A stretch of DNA of 64,000 nt, taken from positions 1,240,001-1,304,000 of the forward strand of contig JAWPMS010000001.1 of assembly GCA_033344795.1 (NCBI GenBank), in the 5' to 3' direction. Source of the stretch: SHLQ01 sp033344795. Its GTDB lineage: Bacteria > Actinomycetota > Acidimicrobiia > Acidimicrobiales > SHLQ01. The notes under the pieces are model-generated. The model had not been told where the DNA came from, searched no databases, and saw only the letters and a list, made by a program, of their open reading frames with translations. This document shows positions 16,733 through 25,011 of the stretch, one piece after another (position 1 is the stretch's first letter; every line of letters begins with the position of its first letter). The position numbers and the translations under genes are program-made.

Positions 16733-17710
16733 ATGTCAGACAGTGCCACCCCCGAGAACGTCCGCAATGTCGTCATCATCGGATCGGGCCCGGCTGGGCT
16801 CACCGCCGCGATTTATACATCGAGAGCATCCCTCGAGCCGCTCGTGCTCGAAGGTGAACCCTCCTCCACCTCGGATCAGCCTGGCGGTCAGCTGATGTTG
16901 ACTACCGACGTCGAGAACTACCCCGGCTTCCCCGAAGGCGTCATGGGCCCTGAGCTCATGATGAACTTCAAGGCGCAAGCACAACGCTTCGGCGCGGAGG
17001 TGCAGACCGTCAAGGTGTCAAGGGTGGACCTCTCGGAGCGTCCATTCAAGATCTGGGTCGGCGATCCGGAAGCAACCGAACCCACACACCTCTCACACAC
17101 GGTGATCGTGTCGACCGGTGCACAATCCATCATGTTGAACTTGCCGCGCGAGACCGAACTGATCGGCCACGGTCTTTCCACGTGCGCGACCTGCGACGGC
17201 TTCTTCTTCCGTGACCAGGACATCGCGGTCGTCGGCGGCGGCGATTCCGCGCTCGAGGAAGCAAACTTCCTCAGCCGCTTCGCCTCGAAGGTCTACATTC
17301 TCGTACGCCGCGATGAACTTCGCGCCTCACAGATCATGCAAGATCGAGCGAAGGCAAACCCCAAGATCGAGTTCATGTGGAACACCGAGGTCGTCGAGTA
17401 CGTCGGCGAATCGAAGCTCGAGAGCGTGACGGTGAAGAACAACATCGATGACTCGACTTCAGACCTCGCCGTCACCGGCTTGTTCATCGCCATTGGCCAC
17501 AAGCCAAACACCGGTCTGTTCGCGGGTCAGCTCGACATGAAGGACAACGGCTACCTGCAAACCGTGCCTGGACGAACCGCAACGAACATTCCCGGTGTCT
17601 TTGCTTCAGGAGATGTGCAAGACGACTACTACCGCCAGGCCATCACCGCTGCGGGTTCAGGATGTCAGGCCGCGCTCGAGGCAGAACGTTGGCTCGAAGA
17701 CCAGCACTGA
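16733..17710 (+). CDS. trxB: Thioredoxin-disulfide reductase
   Basis: A 325-residue low-molecular-weight thioredoxin reductase that passes electrons from NADPH through FAD to thioredoxin. FAD motif GSGPAG (residues 17-22), redox-active Cys151-A-T-Cys154 in CATCDG, NADPH-binding GGGDSALEEA, and the FAD-contacting C-terminal GVFASGDVQD are all present. The ATG at 16733 has AAGGA upstream. It is followed, after 287 bp, by trxA, so reductase and substrate are neighbours, as in mycobacteria. Confidence 0.95.
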   Translation: MSDSATPENVRNVVIIGSGPAGLTAAIYTSRASLEPLVLEGEPSSTSDQPGGQLMLTTDVENYPGFPEGVMGPELMMNFKAQAQRFGAEVQTVKVSRVDLSERPFKIWVGDPEATEPTHLSHTVIVSTGAQSIMLNLPRETELIGHGLSTCATCDGFFFRDQDIAVVGGGDSALEEANFLSRFASKVYILVRRDELRASQIMQDRAKANPKIEFMWNTEVVEYVGESKLESVTVKNNIDDSTSDLAVTGLFIAIGHKPNTGLFAGQLDMKDNGYLQTVPGRTATNIPGVFASGDVQDDYYRQAITAAGSGCQAALEAERWLEDQH

Positions 17711-17997
17711 ATCCCGCTTCGCTCCAGCGGTCGCAAGCCGTCGCTTCGCTCCTTGATGCTCGGCTGCTGCGCCAGAGGCGCCTTTCCGTCGTTCGTCCCT
17801 CACTCCTGGGGAGCTGGCGTCTCTCGGTGCGTATACAGGCTCTCGCGTTCAGCTGACCTCACTCCGCTGTCGCGGTGAGATCGATGTTTGGAGCCGCTAG
17901 GCGAGAAACTCGGTTGGCGAGCGCAGCGAGCGGCGGGAATGTCTGAGCGGGCATACTGGTTCCATTAGTAGATCGACACGAGCAGCAAGGACCCTCC
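17711..17997. other. trxB-trxA intergenic region
   Basis: No gene seen. It contains the direct repeat CGCTTCGCTCC (near 17716 and 17742) and a hairpin at 17858-17879 (CTCA-CCGC/GCGG-TGAG arms with a 2-nt bulge) that could terminate trxB without a U tract. A GC-rich GCGAGCGCAGCGAGCG stretch lies near 17920. trxA is preceded by CATACT at 17951-17956, a possible -10 element, and AGGACC close to its ATG. Confidence 0.45.
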
Positions 17998-18327
17998 ATG
18001 GCTTCAGAAAACGTCACCCTCCTCTCCGATGAGAACTTCTCGGACACCATCGCTACCGATGGCGAGCCGGTTCTCGTCGACTTCTGGGCTGAGTGGTGCG
18101 GTCCCTGCAAGATGATTGCCCCAATCCTCGACGAGATCGCCGATGAGCAAGTTGGAAGCGTGAAGATCGCGAAGCTCAACGTCGATGACGCTCCCGACAC
18201 CGCGCGCCAATACGAGGTCATGAGTATTCCGACCATGATCTTGTTCAAAGATGGCGAGCCGGTGAAGAAGATCGTCGGAGCCAAGCCCAAGGCAGCGATC
18301 CTCAGCGAGATCGCCGAATTCCTCTAA
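17998..18327 (+). CDS. trxA: Thioredoxin
   Basis: A 109-residue thioredoxin with active site W-C34-G-P-C37-K, the cis-proline in SIPTMILF, and GxxxK near the C terminus; typical length, cytoplasmic, no signal peptide. It is the general disulfide reductant recycled by the TrxB encoded upstream. It has its own promoter region rather than overlapping trxB. Confidence 0.96.
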   Translation: MASENVTLLSDENFSDTIATDGEPVLVDFWAEWCGPCKMIAPILDEIADEQVGSVKIAKLNVDDAPDTARQYEVMSIPTMILFKDGEPVKKIVGAKPKAAILSEIAEFL

Positions 18328-18394
18328 CACTGCTGTCGGCTGCCGTCGCGGCCTCGACCCAGCACGCTGGGATCGAACTGCGCCCGTGAGGAAC

Positions 18395-18400
18395 TAACCT
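18395..18400 (+). promoter_or_regulatory. -10 element of the cwlM-like gene
   Basis: TAACCT, 7 nt upstream of the ATG at 18408, without a Shine-Dalgarno sequence between. Confidence 0.55.
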
Positions 18401-18407
18401 CGGGTCC

Positions 18408-19400
18408 ATGGAAGAGACCGCGCGCCCTCGACTCAAACGAGGTGACGTTGGCGATGCCGTTGTTGAGCTGCATGAACGACTGACGCTCGCCGGCTACCTC
18501 GTCGAGACCGTCTATCTCGACCGTTTCGCCGGAACCACACATGATGCTGTGGTGGCCTTTCAACGCCGCCGTGGCCTCGAGGGCAGCGGCATCGTGGGTG
18601 GCGAGACATGGAAATCCCTCGACGAGGCTGGCCACAACTTCGGCGAGCGACTCCTCTGTCGACGAACTCCGATGATGCGTGGCGACGACGTCGCCGAGCT
18701 CCAGCTTCTACTCGGAAGCCTCGGATTCGACACGGGCTGGATCGACGGCATCTTTGGACCCGAAACCGAGGATGCGGTCAGCGACTTTCAACGCAACGCG
18801 GGACTTCCCGTGGACGGCGTGGCTGGCCCGACCACCGTCGCCACTCTTACTCGACTTCGACTCTCGGCCAACGCGGCGCGTCCCGTGGCATCGATTCGCG
18901 AACAAGAGCGATTGCTCGACGGGCCCGCCGGCCTCGTCGGACGTCGAATCGTCGTTGGTGACTTTGGGTTCTCCCCCGTCGTTGCGGGAGAACTCGGTGG
19001 CGAGTTGAAACGAGGCGGGGCCCGCGTGCTGCTGCTGCATCACCACGACGGATCAACGCACGCACGGGCCGCCAACCAGTTCGACGCCGAGCTCTACATC
19101 GGACTGATGGCTGTGGAGGACGAAGCCTGTAAGGCCTCGTTCTTCGAGATCGACTCGTTCTCGTCGTACGGTGGCAAGGATCTCGCCAACCTCGCCGTCG
19201 ACGCCTTGTCTTTGGCCCTGCGAACCCCAGGGAGCGTCGAGGGCACTCGGAGTCCCGTGCTGCGTGAAACTCGGATGCCGGCTGTCGTTTTTCGTCTGGG
19301 GCCACGAGACGAGCTGTCGGAGCACAAACGTCCAATCGCCGCAGCAATTCACGAAAGTGTGCTTCGTTGGATCAGTATTCCGACGCGGCAAAAGGTCTGA
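18408..19400 (+). CDS. cwlM: CwlM-like protein: two peptidoglycan-binding domains plus pseudo-amidase domain
   Basis: A 330-residue protein. Residues 5-70 and 80-150 are two PG_binding_1 repeats (FAGTTHDAVVAFQRRRGL; FGPETEDAVSDFQRNAGL). Residues 175-325 align with the Amidase_3 fold but lack every zinc ligand I can place: the DPGHGG strand reads GDFGF, the SIHAN histidine position reads IGLMA, and the late 'PAVLVE' Glu is replaced (PAVVFRLG). No signal peptide is present. Mycobacterial CwlM, at the same locus, is a cytoplasmic regulator that activates MurA when phosphorylated. The same non-enzymatic role is likely here, and a kinase is encoded nearby. Confidence 0.85.
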   Translation: MEETARPRLKRGDVGDAVVELHERLTLAGYLVETVYLDRFAGTTHDAVVAFQRRRGLEGSGIVGGETWKSLDEAGHNFGERLLCRRTPMMRGDDVAELQLLLGSLGFDTGWIDGIFGPETEDAVSDFQRNAGLPVDGVAGPTTVATLTRLRLSANAARPVASIREQERLLDGPAGLVGRRIVVGDFGFSPVVAGELGGELKRGGARVLLLHHHDGSTHARAANQFDAELYIGLMAVEDEACKASFFEIDSFSSYGGKDLANLAVDALSLALRTPGSVEGTRSPVLRETRMPAVVFRLGPRDELSEHKRPIAAAIHESVLRWISIPTRQKV

Positions 19401-19440
19401 CGATCAGTCTCATCCCTGTTCGAACGTACGTTCGATGCGG

Positions 19441-20319
19441 CTATTTCGCGATAATCCGATAGATGCGCTCGAGATCGTCCAGATCTGCATAGTCGATCGA
19501 GATCTTGCCCTTCTTCGCTCCCATGGACACACCGACGGTTGTCTCGAGTCGATCCGAGAGCAGTCGCTCCAGCTCGAGGACTGCTGGGGCCCTGGTCGTG
19601 CCCGCTTGTGGCCGGGATGCAGCCTTCGCCTCTCCGGCGTCCGGCGACGGTTCGGCTGTCACATCACCCTTGAGAATTCGCTCAGCGTCGCGGACAGTGA
19701 GGTCATCGGCGACGATGCGCTCAGCCAACGCCAACTGTTCGGCTTCGGTCTCGAGTCCGAGCAGCGCACGTGCGTGGCCGGCGCTCAGCCGGCCATCCGA
19801 AACGAATCTCTGCACGGCGGTGGGCAGTGTGAGAAGGCGAAGGGTGTTGGCCACCGCCGAGCGAGACTTGCCGACACGCTTCGCAATCTTTGCTTGTGTC
19901 AGATCGAAGTCGTCGGCCAGCTGTTGATAGGCCGCCGCCTCTTCGAGTGCGTTGAGGTCTTGGCGGTGCAGGTTCTCGACGAGGGCCTGTTCGAGCGACG
20001 CCATGTCGTCGGCCTCGCGCACGATCACGGGTACATCCTGGAGGCCCGCACGCTTGGCGGCTCGCCAGCGACGCTCGCCAGCGATCAGCTCGTACCCTTC
20101 GCCATCCTTGCGCACGAGCAGCGGCTGAAGAACGCCCAACTCGCGCACCGAGTTGGTCAGCGAATCTAGTGTTGCCTCATCGAAGTGCTCCCGAGGCTGA
20201 TACTTGTTCGCATGAATTGACGAGATGGCGACGGTCTGGAACGTCGCTTCTGCATCGTCGGTGACATCTGAGGGAATCAGTGCCCCAAGTCCTCGTCCGA
20301 GTCCACTCTGCCGACTCAT
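19441..20319 (-). CDS. parB: Chromosome partitioning protein ParB
   Basis: A 292-residue CTPase/DNA-binding protein that loads at parS. The N terminus is GLGRGLGALIP; the CTP-binding ParB/Srx domain includes PREHFDEATLDSL and the GERRWRAAKRAG motif; the central HTH region follows (LTQAKIAKRVGKSRSAVANTLRLL). A C-terminal dimerisation segment ends the protein. Its ATG overlaps the parA stop (ATGA, 20316-20319), so the pair is coupled. Confidence 0.95.
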   Translation of the reverse strand: MSRQSGLGRGLGALIPSDVTDDAEATFQTVAISSIHANKYQPREHFDEATLDSLTNSVRELGVLQPLLVRKDGEGYELIAGERRWRAAKRAGLQDVPVIVREADDMASLEQALVENLHRQDLNALEEAAAYQQLADDFDLTQAKIAKRVGKSRSAVANTLRLLTLPTAVQRFVSDGRLSAGHARALLGLETEAEQLALAERIVADDLTVRDAERILKGDVTAEPSPDAGEAKAASRPQAGTTRAPAVLELERLLSDRLETTVGVSMGAKKGKISIDYADLDDLERIYRIIAK

Positions 20320-21326
20320 GCCTCATCCTCCATCGTGGTTGTACCGCTGGTCTCTGCGACGCCCTCGACAATCATGTGCGGTTGCTCAGGCTCTCCAACG
20401 GGATCCGACGCGTCGTTGTTGAGACCCGAGGGCGCAGGCTCCGCGCTGTCACTCGCAGGCTCCGCGCTGTCACTCGCAGGCTCCGCGCTGTCACTCGCAG
20501 GCTCCGCCTGTGAGGACTCATCCTCGAGATTCAGGTCATTGCCCAGAACCTCGTTCGCCAGGTCTCGGTAGGCCTGTGCCCCACGATTCTCTGGATCAAA
20601 GACCGTGATCGGTTGACCGTACGAAGGCGCTTCAGAGAGTCGGACGACCCGGGGAATGACGATCTTGCAGACCTTGTCACCGAAGTGATTTCGTACCTCG
20701 TCGACCACTTGGCCAGCGAGCTTCGTTCGCGCGTCATACATGACGAGGACAATCGTGGATATCTCGAGGGTCTGATTGAGGCTCTTGCGCACGAGCTCGA
20801 CGTTTCGCACCAATTGCCCAACACCTTCGAGCGCGTAGTACTCACACTGGATGGGGACCAGAACTTCCGTCGCGGCCACGAGAGCGTTGATGGTCAGCAA
20901 CCCAAGCGACGGCGGACAGTCGATGAAGACGTAGTCGTAGTCGTTGACAATCGGCGCTAGCGCATCGATCAGGCGACGTTCTCGATTGAAACCGGGCACG
21001 AGCTCGATCTCCGCGCCAGCCAGATCCAGGCTCGACGGGGCGACGAAGAGGCCCTCCACATCTGCAGCCGGTTCGAGTGTGTCCTCCAACGGCGTGTCGC
21101 CAAGGAGAACGTCGTACATGTTCTTCTCGATCGCGCGTGGATTGATGCCCAACCCCGTCGATGCGTTCGCCTGCGGGTCGAGGTCGATGAGAAGGACGCG
21201 TTGTCCAAGTTCCGCGAGAGCAGCACCAAGGTTGACGGTGGTCGTAGTCTTTCCAACGCCTCCCTTTTGGTTCGCAATGGCGATGACTCGGGTTTTTGAT
21301 TGCGCGATGATGTCCGAAGAACTCAT
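20316..21326 (-). CDS. parA: Chromosome partitioning ATPase ParA/Soj with repeat-containing acidic tail
   Basis: A 336-residue Walker ATPase. The deviant Walker A motif is KGGVGKTTTTVNL, with switch regions DLDPQANAS and FIDCPPSLG. The usual ParA domain ends near residue 260. After it comes an unusual extra tail of about 70 residues rich in Glu, Pro, Ala and Ser, built from the heptad EPASDSA repeated three times and encoded by a 21-bp tandem repeat. The tail would be disordered and negatively charged. A TACGGT element lies 8 nt before the ATG. Two parS sites lie just upstream. Confidence 0.95.
   Translation of the reverse strand: MSSSDIIAQSKTRVIAIANQKGGVGKTTTTVNLGAALAELGQRVLLIDLDPQANASTGLGINPRAIEKNMYDVLLGDTPLEDTLEPAADVEGLFVAPSSLDLAGAEIELVPGFNRERRLIDALAPIVNDYDYVFIDCPPSLGLLTINALVAATEVLVPIQCEYYALEGVGQLVRNVELVRKSLNQTLEISTIVLVMYDARTKLAGQVVDEVRNHFGDKVCKIVIPRVVRLSEAPSYGQPITVFDPENRGAQAYRDLANEVLGNDLNLEDESSQAEPASDSAEPASDSAEPASDSAEPAPSGLNNDASDPVGEPEQPHMIVEGVAETSGTTTMEDEA
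20434..20508 (-). repeat. 21-bp tandem repeat inside parA
   Basis: Three exact copies of a 21-bp unit (20434-20454, 20455-20475, 20476-20496) and a partial fourth. The length is a multiple of three, so copy-number change keeps the frame and only alters the length of the acidic ParA tail. Confidence 0.92.
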
Positions 21327-21428
21327 ATCTCTAAACCGTACTCCCTATTGATCGAAGCGTGGTGACACGCAACAAATTTCTCACGACACACACGAGCATC
21401 ACTGTGCACTCTCGCCACGGTGGACACA

Positions 21429-21444
21429 TGTTTCACGTGAAACT
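21429..21444. other. parS site 1
   Basis: TGTTTCACGTGAAACT, 15 of 16 bases identical to the bacterial parS consensus TGTTTCACGTGAAACA. Located between parA and rsmG; ParB nucleation site. Confidence 0.95.
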
Positions 21445-21465
21445 CGTGGTCTCGTCTCTCCCAGG

Positions 21466-21481
21466 TGTTTCACGTGAAACG
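21466..21481. other. parS site 2
   Basis: TGTTTCACGTGAAACG, again differing from the consensus only in the last base, 37 bp from site 1. Confidence 0.95.
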
Positions 21482-21501
21482 CACTATATGTCTCGAACGA
21501 A

Positions 21502-22113
21502 TCAGAACAACAGATTCTTCCGCGCCCCACGACGGGGCAGGTTTGGGCGATCCTCATCAGAACGACAGAAGCGAGCGTACTTTCCTTCTGGCAACGTCCA
21601 GACGTTCCGCAGTGTGAGTCCAGCCTTGTCCAGGCCATCTTTGGGCCAACGGGTCTCGGTGTCCCCATCGAAGGGTTCACTCACCAAGAGGCATCCGTCT
21701 GGGCGCAAGAATGGAGCCGCGCATTCTGCGGTGTCCCCGGGAGGACCGAAGGACCGTGCCGTCACGAAATCAGCGCTCCCCCGTAATTCTGTCCGGGCAG
21801 CGATGGCGACATCGCCCGTGATCACATCGACACGATCCACAAGATCCAGGCGATGTACGGCTCGACTCAACAATTCGGTGCGACCGCTGCGACGCTCGAT
21901 GAGCGTCCACGTGGTGTCGGGAAACGCGTCGGCAAGTATCAGTGCCGGGAGGCCTGCACCCGATCCAATATCGATGACATGGCCAACGAAGTCACGCTGC
22001 GGGTCGTCCGAAAATGCAACAAACCCCATGGCGTGATCGCCATGGGGTTTGGTTTCTCCACCGAATTGCCCTGCTCGAATCCCCTCCAACAAGACTTCTT
22101 CGGCAGAACGCAT
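21502..22113 (-). CDS. rsmG: 16S rRNA (guanine-527 N7)-methyltransferase RsmG
   Basis: A 203-residue SAM-dependent methyltransferase (GidB) that modifies G527 of 16S rRNA. Motif I reads VIDIGSGAGLPALILA, followed by LIERRSGRTELLSRAV and DFVTARSFGPPG. The N-terminal helical part is shorter than in typical RsmG and lacks the usual 'N-L-T' and 'H-x-x-D' landmarks, so substrate contacts may differ or a non-standard start may exist. Its place between jag and parA is standard. It starts 13 nt after the jag stop. Confidence 0.9.
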   Translation of the reverse strand: MRSAEEVLLEGIRAGQFGGETKPHGDHAMGFVAFSDDPQRDFVGHVIDIGSGAGLPALILADAFPDTTWTLIERRSGRTELLSRAVHRLDLVDRVDVITGDVAIAARTELRGSADFVTARSFGPPGDTAECAAPFLRPDGCLLVSEPFDGDTETRWPKDGLDKAGLTLRNVWTLPEGKYARFCRSDEDRPNLPRRGARKNLLF

Positions 22114-22126
22114 GCCGTCCTGTGTA

Positions 22127-23158
22127 TCAGACGGGACGGATAACTACTCGCCGTCGAGGCTCTTCACCCTCAGAACCGGTTTCGACTCCGTCGATGTCGT
22201 TCACTGCGTCGTGCACGACTTTGCGGTCTGCGGGGCCCATTGGTTCAAGCAATTTCTCTGTGCCGGACTCGATGACGTCTGCGGCGATCTGCGCAGCAAA
22301 CGACTGCAGTGCAGCCGTGCGCCGGGCCCGGTAGCCCGCAACGTCCACTCGAAGTCGATCGGTCTTTGCACCGTCGGCTTCGCGCTGGACCACGGTCCGC
22401 GTGAGCTCTTGAAGCGAATTGAGCGTGATGCCCTTCTGTCCGACCAACAATCCCAGCTCTTCACCGGTGACAACCATCTCGATGGCGTCATCATCGGCTG
22501 CTTCCTGGACAACTGCGACAGAGCCAGTCATGCCGAATGCATCCAAGACGCCTTCGAGGAAGCCTTGGGCCGCCTGCTCCTGATCATCCCTGCTCATGTG
22601 CTCTTCCACGGTATCCCTCTTCGCATTGTTGCTCTTGGTCTGCTGCTTCTCGCTCTTTTGTTGTGCGTCGCCGCGGCCGGAGCCGCTATTGCCACGTCCA
22701 TTCGATGACGACCGGTTGTCGTTGCGTGCTCCACCGTTGCCTCCGCCACGACTGTTGGAGGCCTTCGAACGTTGCCCGTTGCCCCCACCGCCATTGCCTC
22801 GAGACTCTCCCGAGCGAGCGTTCTCTTGCTTTGGAGCATTCGAGTTCTCGCTGTTGCGGTTGCCTTCAGGCTTGCGTCCCTTGCCATTTCCTCCGCGACC
22901 TCCACCAGCCTTTTGGCCACGTCCGCGACCGTTGCCGCCCGAGTTGCCACGGCGACGGCCGCGATCTTCTTTGACGGCGGTTTGTTTCGGACGTACCCGC
23001 GCTCGGATCTTCGCCTCGCTCTTCACCCGCCCAAACAGGCCCTTTTCGACGTCACTCACCACATCGAACTCGGCTTCGTCGGCGACGATGCCCAGTTGAT
23101 CGAGTGCATGACTCTTTGCTTCGTCGAGTGTTCGACCCGACGTGGTAATCCAGTCCAT
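22127..23158 (-). CDS. khpB: RNA-binding protein KhpB/Jag with long disordered linker
   Basis: A 343-residue protein. A Jag_N domain (1-60, GLFGRVKSEAKIRAR) is followed by a low-complexity linker (about 62-190) very rich in Gly, Asn, Arg and Ser. A KH domain (about 200-275; LLVGQKGITLNSLQELT holds the GxxG-like loop) and an R3H domain (about 280-343) follow. In other bacteria KhpB partners KhpA and links cell elongation to RNA binding. The linker is much longer than usual and resembles RGG/GN-type phase-separating segments. It lies 2 nt after yidC. Confidence 0.92.
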   Translation of the reverse strand: MDWITTSGRTLDEAKSHALDQLGIVADEAEFDVVSDVEKGLFGRVKSEAKIRARVRPKQTAVKEDRGRRRGNSGGNGRGRGQKAGGGRGGNGKGRKPEGNRNSENSNAPKQENARSGESRGNGGGGNGQRSKASNSRGGGNGGARNDNRSSSNGRGNSGSGRGDAQQKSEKQQTKSNNAKRDTVEEHMSRDDQEQAAQGFLEGVLDAFGMTGSVAVVQEAADDDAIEMVVTGEELGLLVGQKGITLNSLQELTRTVVQREADGAKTDRLRVDVAGYRARRTAALQSFAAQIAADVIESGTEKLLEPMGPADRKVVHDAVNDIDGVETGSEGEEPRRRVVIRPV

Positions 23159-23160
23159 TT

Positions 23161-24300
23161 CTACCTCTTCTTCTTCTTGCGCGCCTTCGGCTGGACACTT
23201 GCGCGTGCGCTAGCTTGCCGGCCGCTGGAATTGCGACCAGGGGCGCTCGTGCGCGCTGCCGATGACGTCTTCGATTTGGTTTTGGCTCCCGAGCCGTTCT
23301 TGCGGGCTCCCGAGCCATTGCTCTTGTTCTTGTTCTTGTTGTTCCCAGCTTTTGCGCCAGATCCTTTGTTTCCGCTGCTTTTGGCATTGGAAGACTTGTT
23401 TCCGCCGCCGCCCTTGCCGCTTGATCCTTTGTTTCCGCCGCCCTTGGTATCACCGTCTTCTCGACTCTTGCGAAGTTGTCCGCCGAGCGAATCATCGCCG
23501 TGATACATCGATCGAGTGATGTAGTACTGCTGGGCAATGCGGTAGAGATTCGAGATCAGGAAGTAGATGACGATGGCGGCGGGCAGCGTGAACGAGAACA
23601 CGGGCAGGAAGAAGGGCATGAACTTCATGATCATCTCCTGTGTTGGGTTGATCGCCGCGCCCGTTTGGCGCTTGCGGATCATCTGATGCTGTACCCAACC
23701 GGTCACACCAACGACGAGAACGAGCAGCAGGTAGGGGAGTGCATCGACGATGCCGTCTCCGAGAACCTGACTCGCGGAGCGGGCGAGGTCGAATCCGACG
23801 CTGTTCATCTCGCTCGTATCTGACAGGTCCTTGAACAGCTGTGAGTCTTCGCCCACATATGCGGGGTTGAACAAACGCTTTTCCCCGAGGTCGATGACCT
23901 CGGCCGCCGAACCACCAGCCAATGACCCAGCCACCTCACCAAACTCGGTTCCAACATCGGTTGCTCGCCGGGTGATGCCCAGGATCACGCGATACAAGAC
24001 CAAGAAGACCGGAATCTGGAAGAGCATCGGGATGCAGCCACCGACCGGGTTGATGTTGTTCGACTTGTAGAACTCCATCATTTCGGCGTTCATCGCTTCG
24101 CGCTCATCTTTGCCGTACTTGTTCTGAATTTCCTTCAATTCAGGCTGCAGTAGCTGCATCTTGAGCATCGACTTCGTGCCCGTCAGAGTGAGCGGCGTCG
24201 AAATGACGAGCACGACCAGTGTGAGCAACGCAATCGCCACGGCGTACGAATTGTTCAGGTCATAGAAGAACGACAGAAGGTTTGCGATCAGATCGAACAT
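23161..24300 (-). CDS. yidC: Membrane protein insertase YidC/OxaA
   Basis: A 379-residue insertase of the Oxa1 superfamily, acting with or without SecYEG. The N-terminal helix (LIANLLSFFYDLNNSYAVAIALLTL), the hydrophilic loop with KMQLLQPELKEIQNKYG, the hairpin NPVGGCIPMLFQIPVFLVLYRVI and three further helices are present. The C terminus (about 290-379) is a basic Lys/Ser/Gly/Asn-rich low-complexity tail ending in KARKKKKR, suited to ribosome binding. The start at 24300 overlaps the yidD stop (ATGA). Confidence 0.95.
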   Translation of the reverse strand: MFDLIANLLSFFYDLNNSYAVAIALLTLVVLVISTPLTLTGTKSMLKMQLLQPELKEIQNKYGKDEREAMNAEMMEFYKSNNINPVGGCIPMLFQIPVFLVLYRVILGITRRATDVGTEFGEVAGSLAGGSAAEVIDLGEKRLFNPAYVGEDSQLFKDLSDTSEMNSVGFDLARSASQVLGDGIVDALPYLLLVLVVGVTGWVQHQMIRKRQTGAAINPTQEMIMKFMPFFLPVFSFTLPAAIVIYFLISNLYRIAQQYYITRSMYHGDDSLGGQLRKSREDGDTKGGGNKGSSGKGGGGNKSSNAKSSGNKGSGAKAGNNKNKNKSNGSGARKNGSGAKTKSKTSSAARTSAPGRNSSGRQASARASVQPKARKKKKR

Positions 24301-24521
24301 CAGTTCGCCTTTCGAGCGGGGATGGGGTCGAATCCGTGTCCACCCCATGGATGACAACGACAGATTCGACGAAGACCGAGCCAGGAACCCCGGAGGAACC
24401 CGTATTCGGCGATTGCTTCATCGGTGTAGTGAGAACACGTTGGTGAGTACCGACACGTCGGTGGACGCGACGAGGACCAGGCTTGATAGATCGAAATCAG
24501 GCCGCGCGATATTCTCTTCAC
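24300..24521 (-). CDS. yidD: Membrane protein insertion efficiency factor YidD
   Basis: A 73-residue protein with the family signature CRYSPTCSHYTDEAIAEYG and the cysteine-containing CRCHPWGGHGFDP. It helps membrane insertion near YidC. The start codon is GTG at 24521, overlapping the rnpA stop (GTGA), and its stop overlaps yidC, so three genes are coupled in series. Confidence 0.93.
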   Translation of the reverse strand: MKRISRGLISIYQAWSSSRPPTCRYSPTCSHYTDEAIAEYGFLRGSWLGLRRICRCHPWGGHGFDPIPARKAN

Positions 24522-24880
24522 GCGGAACTTTCTGTTGATTTTTCAATCTTTTTCATCAGTTCCAACACCTGACCCTTGAGCTCTGCGAAATCCAATCCTG
24601 CTGCACCTGGCAGCACGATCACCAACGCAGATGTCACTGGCGGGGGGTCAGAGGCCTCGAAGATCTCCGAGAAGACCGCTTTCAAGCGCCTCCGAACGCG
24701 ATTGCGAACAACCGCGTTGCCCACCTTGCGTGAAATCGAATACGCGATCCGCACCGGCTGATCTCGTCCTTCCGATGTGTCGTTCAGAAGAAACCGACAT
24801 CGAAGATCACGAGACCGGACGTGCAGACCATCAGATCGCAGCCGAGTGAACTCGGAACGGTCTGAGATACCCGAGATCAA
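24518..24880 (-). CDS. rnpA: Ribonuclease P protein component
   Basis: A 120-residue basic protein that helps the RNase P RNA process tRNA 5' ends. The family motif is clear at RIAYSISRKVGNAVVRNRVRRRLK. The start is TTG at 24880, overlapping the rpmH stop (TTGA); a start codon of this kind is weak and may set a low RnpA:L34 ratio, though that is inference. Confidence 0.93.
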   Translation of the reverse strand: MISGISDRSEFTRLRSDGLHVRSRDLRCRFLLNDTSEGRDQPVRIAYSISRKVGNAVVRNRVRRRLKAVFSEIFEASDPPPVTSALVIVLPGAAGLDFAELKGQVLELMKKIEKSTESSA

Positions 24881-25011
24881 GCCGACAGCTTGTGGCGGCC
24901 CTTACGTCGACGGTTCTTCAGAATCTCGCGACCGGCGCGAGTGGACATACGCGAACGGAATCCGTGCTTCTTGGACCGTTTACGAACATTTGGTTGGTAC
25001 GTGCGCTTCAT
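24877..25011 (-). CDS. rpmH: 50S ribosomal protein L34
   Basis: A 44-residue protein starting MKRTYQPNVRKRSKKHGFR, the universally conserved L34 sequence. GGAGAAG lies just before the ATG at 25011. First gene of the leftward rpmH-rnpA-yidD-yidC-jag-rsmG series. Confidence 0.97.
   Translation of the reverse strand: MKRTYQPNVRKRSKKHGFRSRMSTRAGREILKNRRRKGRHKLSA

Noticed and set aside
17711..17997. tRNA or small RNA gene in the GC-rich trxB-trxA gap
   Set aside because: No cloverleaf or T-loop sequence found; only short direct repeats and one hairpin.
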